In this document: piece by piece, positions 62,511 through 64,000 of the stretch
Layout of the letters: every line of letters begins with the position of its first letter
Numbering within the stretch: the first letter of the stretch is position 1
NCBI GenBank assembly: GCA_947565915.1
Contig: CANOHY010000002.1
Location: forward strand, 1-64,000
Direction of reading: 5' to 3'
DNA: 64,000 nt
From: an uncultured Eggerthellaceae bacterium
Lineage (GTDB): Bacteria; Actinomycetota; Coriobacteriia; Coriobacteriales; Eggerthellaceae
Notes under the pieces: generated by a model
Seen by the model: only the letters and a program-made list of their open reading frames with translations
Databases searched by the model: none
What the model was told of the DNA's origin: nothing
Position numbers and translations under genes: made by a program

Positions 62511-63227
62511 ATGTCTGAGGATTACAAGTACAAGCGCGTGCTCCTTAAGCTGTCGGGAGAGGCCCTTGCAGGTGATCAGGGCTACGGAATAGATCCGCGC
62601 GTGGTTGACGAGCTGGCCGAGCAGATTGCCGAGATAGTACACGACGGCGTGGAAGTTGCCATCGTGGTAGGTGGAGGCAACATCTTCCGCGGCTTGGCTG
62701 GGTCTGCCGAGGGCATGGATCGCGCCCAAGCCGACTACATCGGCATGCTGGCCACCGTGATGAACGCGCTTGCGCTCCAAGACGCCTTCGAGCGCCATGG
62801 CATAGTGAGCCGCGTGCAATCGGCCATCAACATGCTGCAGGTGTCCGAACCCTACATCCGCCGACGTGCCGAGCGCCATTTGGAGAAGGGCCGCGTGGTC
62901 ATCTTGGCAGCCGGCACGGGCAATCCCTACTTCACCACCGATACCACTGCCGCCTTGCGCGCATGCGAGCTCGACGTGGATTGCCTCATGAAGGCTACGA
63001 AGGTCGATGGCGTCTACGACAGCGACCCCATGAAGAATCCCGACGCCAAGAAGTTCGACGAGATATCCTACATGGATGTCATCGCCAAGGAGCTGCATGT
63101 GATGGACACCACGGCAACATCGCTTTGCATGGATAACAACATGCCGATGATCGTGTTCGATCTAACCCGGCCTGGCAATATCGCTCGAGCGCTGAAGGGC
63201 GAGAACGTCGGCACCGTTGTGAAGTAG
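62511..63227 (+). CDS. pyrH: UMP kinase
   Basis: Phosphorylates UMP to UDP. The 238-residue product of the amino-acid kinase fold carries LLKLSGEAL near the N-terminus, VVGGGNIFRG, and the TTDTAAALRA region. Hexameric bacterial type. The usual neighbour frr follows 27 bases after the stop. Confidence 0.96.
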   Translation: MSEDYKYKRVLLKLSGEALAGDQGYGIDPRVVDELAEQIAEIVHDGVEVAIVVGGGNIFRGLAGSAEGMDRAQADYIGMLATVMNALALQDAFERHGIVSRVQSAINMLQVSEPYIRRRAERHLEKGRVVILAAGTGNPYFTTDTTAALRACELDVDCLMKATKVDGVYDSDPMKNPDAKKFDEISYMDVIAKELHVMDTTATSLCMDNNMPMIVFDLTRPGNIARALKGENVGTVVK

Positions 63228-63254
63228 AGGGCGCGCAAGTCGAAAGGACCTATC

Positions 63255-63815
63255 ATGGAAATCGAAGAGGCAATGCTAGCTGCAGAGGAGCGCATGGAGA
63301 AGGCAATCGACAGCCTTGCCAATGCCTTCGGCAGCGTTCGCACGGGGCGCGCCAATGCGAAGGTGCTCGACCGCATCACCGTTGAGTACTACGGGGCGCA
63401 AACGCCCATCAATCAAATTGCCGGCATCAAGTCGCCCGACGCCCATCTTCTGGTGATCGAGCCTTGGGACAAGGGCGCCCTCAAGGCCATCGAGAAGGCC
63501 ATCCAAGAAAGCGACCTGGGCGTTTCGCCTTCGAACGACGGGGCGGTCATTCGCTTGCCCTTCCCGTCGCTCACCGAGGAGCGCCGCCGTGAGCTCGTGA
63601 AGCAGTGCAAGGGCTACGCCGAAGAAGCGCGCGTGGCTGTGCGCAATGCGCGTCGCGACGCGAACAGCGAACTTGCCAAGGCCCAGAAGGGCGGCGAGCT
63701 CACCGAAGATGATGTGCATTCTGGCGAGGCCAGCGTGCAGAAGCTCACGGATAGCTACATTGCCAAGGTTGACGACCTCTTCAAGAAGAAGGAAGAGGAA
63801 GTGATGGAGATCTAG
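63255..63815 (+). CDS. frr: Ribosome recycling factor
   Basis: Splits post-termination ribosomes with EF-G. 186 residues, normal length. It has FGSVRTGRANAKVLDRITVEYYG in the first third and the LPFPSLTEERRRELVKQCK helix region. The ATG is preceded by GAAAGGACCTATC. pyrH-frr is the standard order; a palindromic element follows. Confidence 0.97.
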   Translation: MEIEEAMLAAEERMEKAIDSLANAFGSVRTGRANAKVLDRITVEYYGAQTPINQIAGIKSPDAHLLVIEPWDKGALKAIEKAIQESDLGVSPSNDGAVIRLPFPSLTEERRRELVKQCKGYAEEARVAVRNARRDANSELAKAQKGGELTEDDVHSGEASVQKLTDSYIAKVDDLFKKKEEEVMEI

Positions 63816-63822
63816 GTTCCGC

Positions 63823-63929
63823 TGAGACGCCATCGGGCACCCTATCTCGTTGCTTCTCGCGAACGCAGCGCGTACCGAAGTACGATTGGTTCGCAAGGTA
63901 CTACGAATTGGATATCGAATGACGTCTTA
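63823..63929. repeat. Long imperfect palindrome, family D copy 3
   Basis: TGAGACG (63823-63829) pairs with CGTCTTA (63923-63929), then partial matches lead inward. CGCGAAC pairs with GTTCGC, and the centre GCGTAC-CGAA-GTACG matches the centre of the copy at 975-1063. It follows frr and may end the operon. No gene is seen in the remaining bases to the window end. Confidence 0.55.
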
Positions 63930-64000
63930 GCTGCCTTGGATCAACTTGCGAGATTAGGCAGCATTTGAACAAAAGCCTCGACGACATATACCCGCATCCA

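Overview
The window is a gene-dense, GC-rich stretch of a bacterial chromosome. Almost all of it is housekeeping and anaerobic metabolism. Gene content suggests a strict or facultative anaerobe of the Actinomycetota, most likely class Coriobacteriia (Eggerthellaceae-like). The pointers are an anaerobic ribonucleotide reductase pair (nrdDG) with an upstream NrdR-type box, flavin-dependent ThyX instead of ThyA, an archaeal-looking type IA topoisomerase, class I two-subunit fumarase, malic enzyme, two DegV lipid-binding proteins, a fused MobB-MobA, an LPxTG surface protein, and many GTG starts. The family assignment is inference; no rRNA lies in the window.

Layout. 1-1.2 kb: C-terminus of an LPATG cell-wall protein, its terminator, and tRNA-Leu(UAG) on the minus strand. 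1.2-9.3 kb: serine/threonine symporter sstT, then the protein-quality and translation block tig-clpP-clpX-valS. 9.6-16 kb: a membrane zinc-ribbon protein, thrS with an unusual leader, trxA, then prfA-prmC and trxB on the minus strand. 16-27.5 kb: nrdD-nrdG-PNP, murA-LCP-like protein, NifU-like scaffold, lgt, rhaD-like aldolase, ROK kinase, and rpmE with a very long tail. 27.6-31 kb: methyltransferase, thyX, DUF1385 membrane protein. 31-44.7 kb: a long plus-strand run topA-malic enzyme-fumarase alpha/beta-tmk-holB-PSP1-pncB-degV-degV-dehydrogenase-like-radical SAM with many overlaps. 45-47.5 kb: a radical-SAM/DUF4130 pair of unknown, DNA-related function. 47.5-50 kb: divergent metA/metY (acetylation route to methionine) and tRNA-Thr(UGU). 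50-58 kb: corrinoid-activator-like ASKHA protein with a small companion, alanine symporter, pyrE-murI-mobBA-Fe/S protein. 58-64 kb: polar amino-acid ABC transporter, HtrA protease, pyrH-frr.

Two signals are not explained by ordinary annotation. First, just upstream of thrS there are two tandem 5-bp-stem, 7-nt-loop hairpins. Their loops read U-U-UGU-A-Y, like the anticodon arm of tRNA-Thr(UGU), whose gene is also in this window. They end seven bases before the Shine-Dalgarno, suggesting translational autoregulation by ThrRS in the manner known from E. coli thrS.

Second, the intergenic gaps hold modular palindromic repeats (families A, B and C below, plus a looser family D). Their loop sequences are conserved between copies while the outer arms differ from copy to copy yet remain inverted repeats of each other. 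They account for nearly every gene-free stretch over 300 bases. No insertion sequence, prophage or CRISPR array was seen.
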